Below are positions 62,601-64,000 of a stretch of DNA of 64,000 nt, one piece after another. The notes under the pieces were generated by a model. That model searched no databases. It was not told where the DNA came from and saw only the letters and a list, made by a program, of their open reading frames with translations. The DNA lies in the NCBI RefSeq assembly GCF_964355755.1, contig NC_092678.1:9646922-9710921 (forward strand), read 5' to 3'. Source of the stretch: Antedon mediterranea. Lineage: Eukaryota; Echinodermata; Crinoidea; Comatulida; Antedonidae. The translations under genes were made by a program, and so were the position numbers. Every line of letters begins with the position of its first letter. Position 1 is the first letter of the stretch.

Positions 62601-64000
62601 TGGGGGCGAACCTCTACGGATATTTTGTTTCTTTTTTTTTTTTTATTTAAAATAAATATTGTTTTTGAAAGTGAGATATTTTGAGGGTTGTAAATGTCAG
62701 GCCTAAACAAGTGAACCTTTTTTAAAATCAGAAACAAAGTTGCATTGCATTATTTTTCATTGATTTATTATTAATTTCATATAAATAGAGTATTATCAGC
62801 TCTTCAGTCATCTACTGGTTTGAGGCGTAACGGGTAATGCTCAGGTTTGAGTTCTCGCAGTAGTGGGTTCGAACCTCTACGAATATTTATTTATTTTTTT
62901 TTTTTATTGAAAATAAATATTGTTTTTGAAAGTGAGATATTTTGAGGGTTGTAAATGTCAGGCCTAAACAAGTGGACCTTTTTTAAAATCAGAAACAAAG
63001 TTGTATGGCATTATTTTTCATTGATTTATTATTTATTTCATATAAATAGAGTATTATCAGCTCTTCAGTCATCTACTGGTTTGTGGCGTAACGGGTAATG
63101 CTCAAGTTTGAGTGATCTCACTAGTGGGTTCGAACCTCTACGGATATTTTGTTTCTTTTTTTTTTTTTATTGAAAATAAATATTGTTTTTGAAAGTTAGA
63201 TATTTTGAGGGTTGTAAATGTCAGGCCTAAACAAGTGAACCTTTTTTAAAATCAGAAACAAAGTTGTATGGCATTATTTTTCATTGATTTATTATTAATT
63301 TCATATAAATAGAGTATTATCAGCTCTTCAGTCATCTACTGGTTTGAGGCGTAACGGGTAATGCTCAGGTTTGAGTTCTCGCAGTAGTGGGTTCGAACCT
63401 CTACGAATATTTGTTTTCTTTTTTTTTTTTCATTGAAAAAAATATTGTTTTTGAAAGTTAGATATTTTGAGGGTTGTTAATGTCAGGCCTAAACAAGTGG
63501 ACCTTTTTTAAAATCAGAAACAAAGTTGCATGGCATTATTTTTTATTGATTGATCATTCATTTCATATAAATAGACTATTATCAGCTCTTCAGTTATCTA
63601 CTGGTTTGTGCCGTAGCGGGTAATGCTCAAGTTTGAGTGCTCTCACTAGTGGGTTCGAACCTCTACGGATATTTTTTTTTTTTATTTAAAATAAATATTG
63701 TTTTTGAAAGTGAGATATTTTGAGGGTTGTAAATGTCAGGCCTAAACAAGTGAACCTTTTTTAAAATCAGAAACAAAGTTGCATGGCATTATTTTTCATT
63801 GATTTATTATTAATTTCATATAAATAGAGTATTATCAGCTCTTCAGTCATCTACTGGTTTGAGGCGTAACGGGTAATGCTCAGGTTTGAGTTCTCGCAGT
63901 AGTGGGTTCGAACCTCTACGAATATTTTTTTTTTTTTTTTTTTATTGAAAAAAATATTGTTTTTGAAAGTGAGATATTTTGAGGGTTGTAAATGTCAGGC
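59621..64000 (+). repeat. Satellite block to the window end
   Basis: 59630-60900 follows 13920-15000, including TTGCGTGGC...TTTCATCGATTG near 60390, with one extra monomer at about 59880-60140. 61200-62390 matches 51960-53150. 62750-64000 is the 4-monomer repeat again. Ends mid-monomer. Confidence 0.8.

Larger units (their letters stand above)
30994..64000 (+). repeat. tRNA-like ~260-bp satellite array, right part
   Basis: The same array as on the left, continuing in phase and orientation after the insertion to the end of the window. About 127 monomers with no interruption by other DNA. The right edge of the array is not reached. Confidence 0.97.

Overview
The window looks like nuclear DNA from an animal, probably an invertebrate; the species cannot be fixed from the sequence. 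About 58 kb of the 64 kb is one AT-rich tandem satellite with a ~260-bp monomer, roughly 220 copies, all in the same orientation. It runs off both ends of the window. The only complete gene is the gag-pol ORF of a Ty3/gypsy-type LTR retrotransposon at 25001-30989. Its domain order (integrase before reverse transcriptase) and SCAN-like capsid point to the Gmr1-like group, which is known from animals.

Satellite: each monomer carries a tRNA-like block. In monomer 1-260 this comprises a TATA element (43-50), a consensus Pol III A box (86-97), a B box (129-138) and a T-rich run (from 149). The D arm can still fold but the acceptor stem cannot, so this is a tRNA-derived SINE-like unit turned satellite and not a functional tRNA. 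Several monomer classes recur in fixed orders. They differ in linked positions and in the state of the B box: intact, one base deleted, or G to C.

Higher-order structure: (i) a 4-monomer repeat of ~1.05 kb around 15.5-19.6 kb and in other blocks; (ii) a ~7.55-kb duplication (5.3-8.8 kb matches 12.8-16.3 kb); (iii) long blocks recurring about every 14-16 kb once the retrotransposon is subtracted (for example 31.07-37.8 kb matches 45.4-51.9 kb, and 16.5-22.5 kb matches 37.55-42.76 kb). Block copies differ by losses or gains of whole monomers, as expected from unequal exchange.

Retrotransposon: two 460-bp LTRs that I read as identical, a 4-bp target duplication (AACA), a primer-binding-site candidate, an AUG-free leader, one uninterrupted 1502-codon gag-pol ORF, a perfect 10-bp hairpin and a polypurine tract. 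All catalytic motifs are present. Equivalent satellite sites without the insertion survive at ~1561 and ~58990, so the insertion is younger than those block duplications.

One other non-satellite patch exists: 138 bp of higher-GC unique DNA at 23573-23710, replacing 7 bp of a monomer. I found no rRNA, CRISPR array, functional tRNA or host protein-coding gene.
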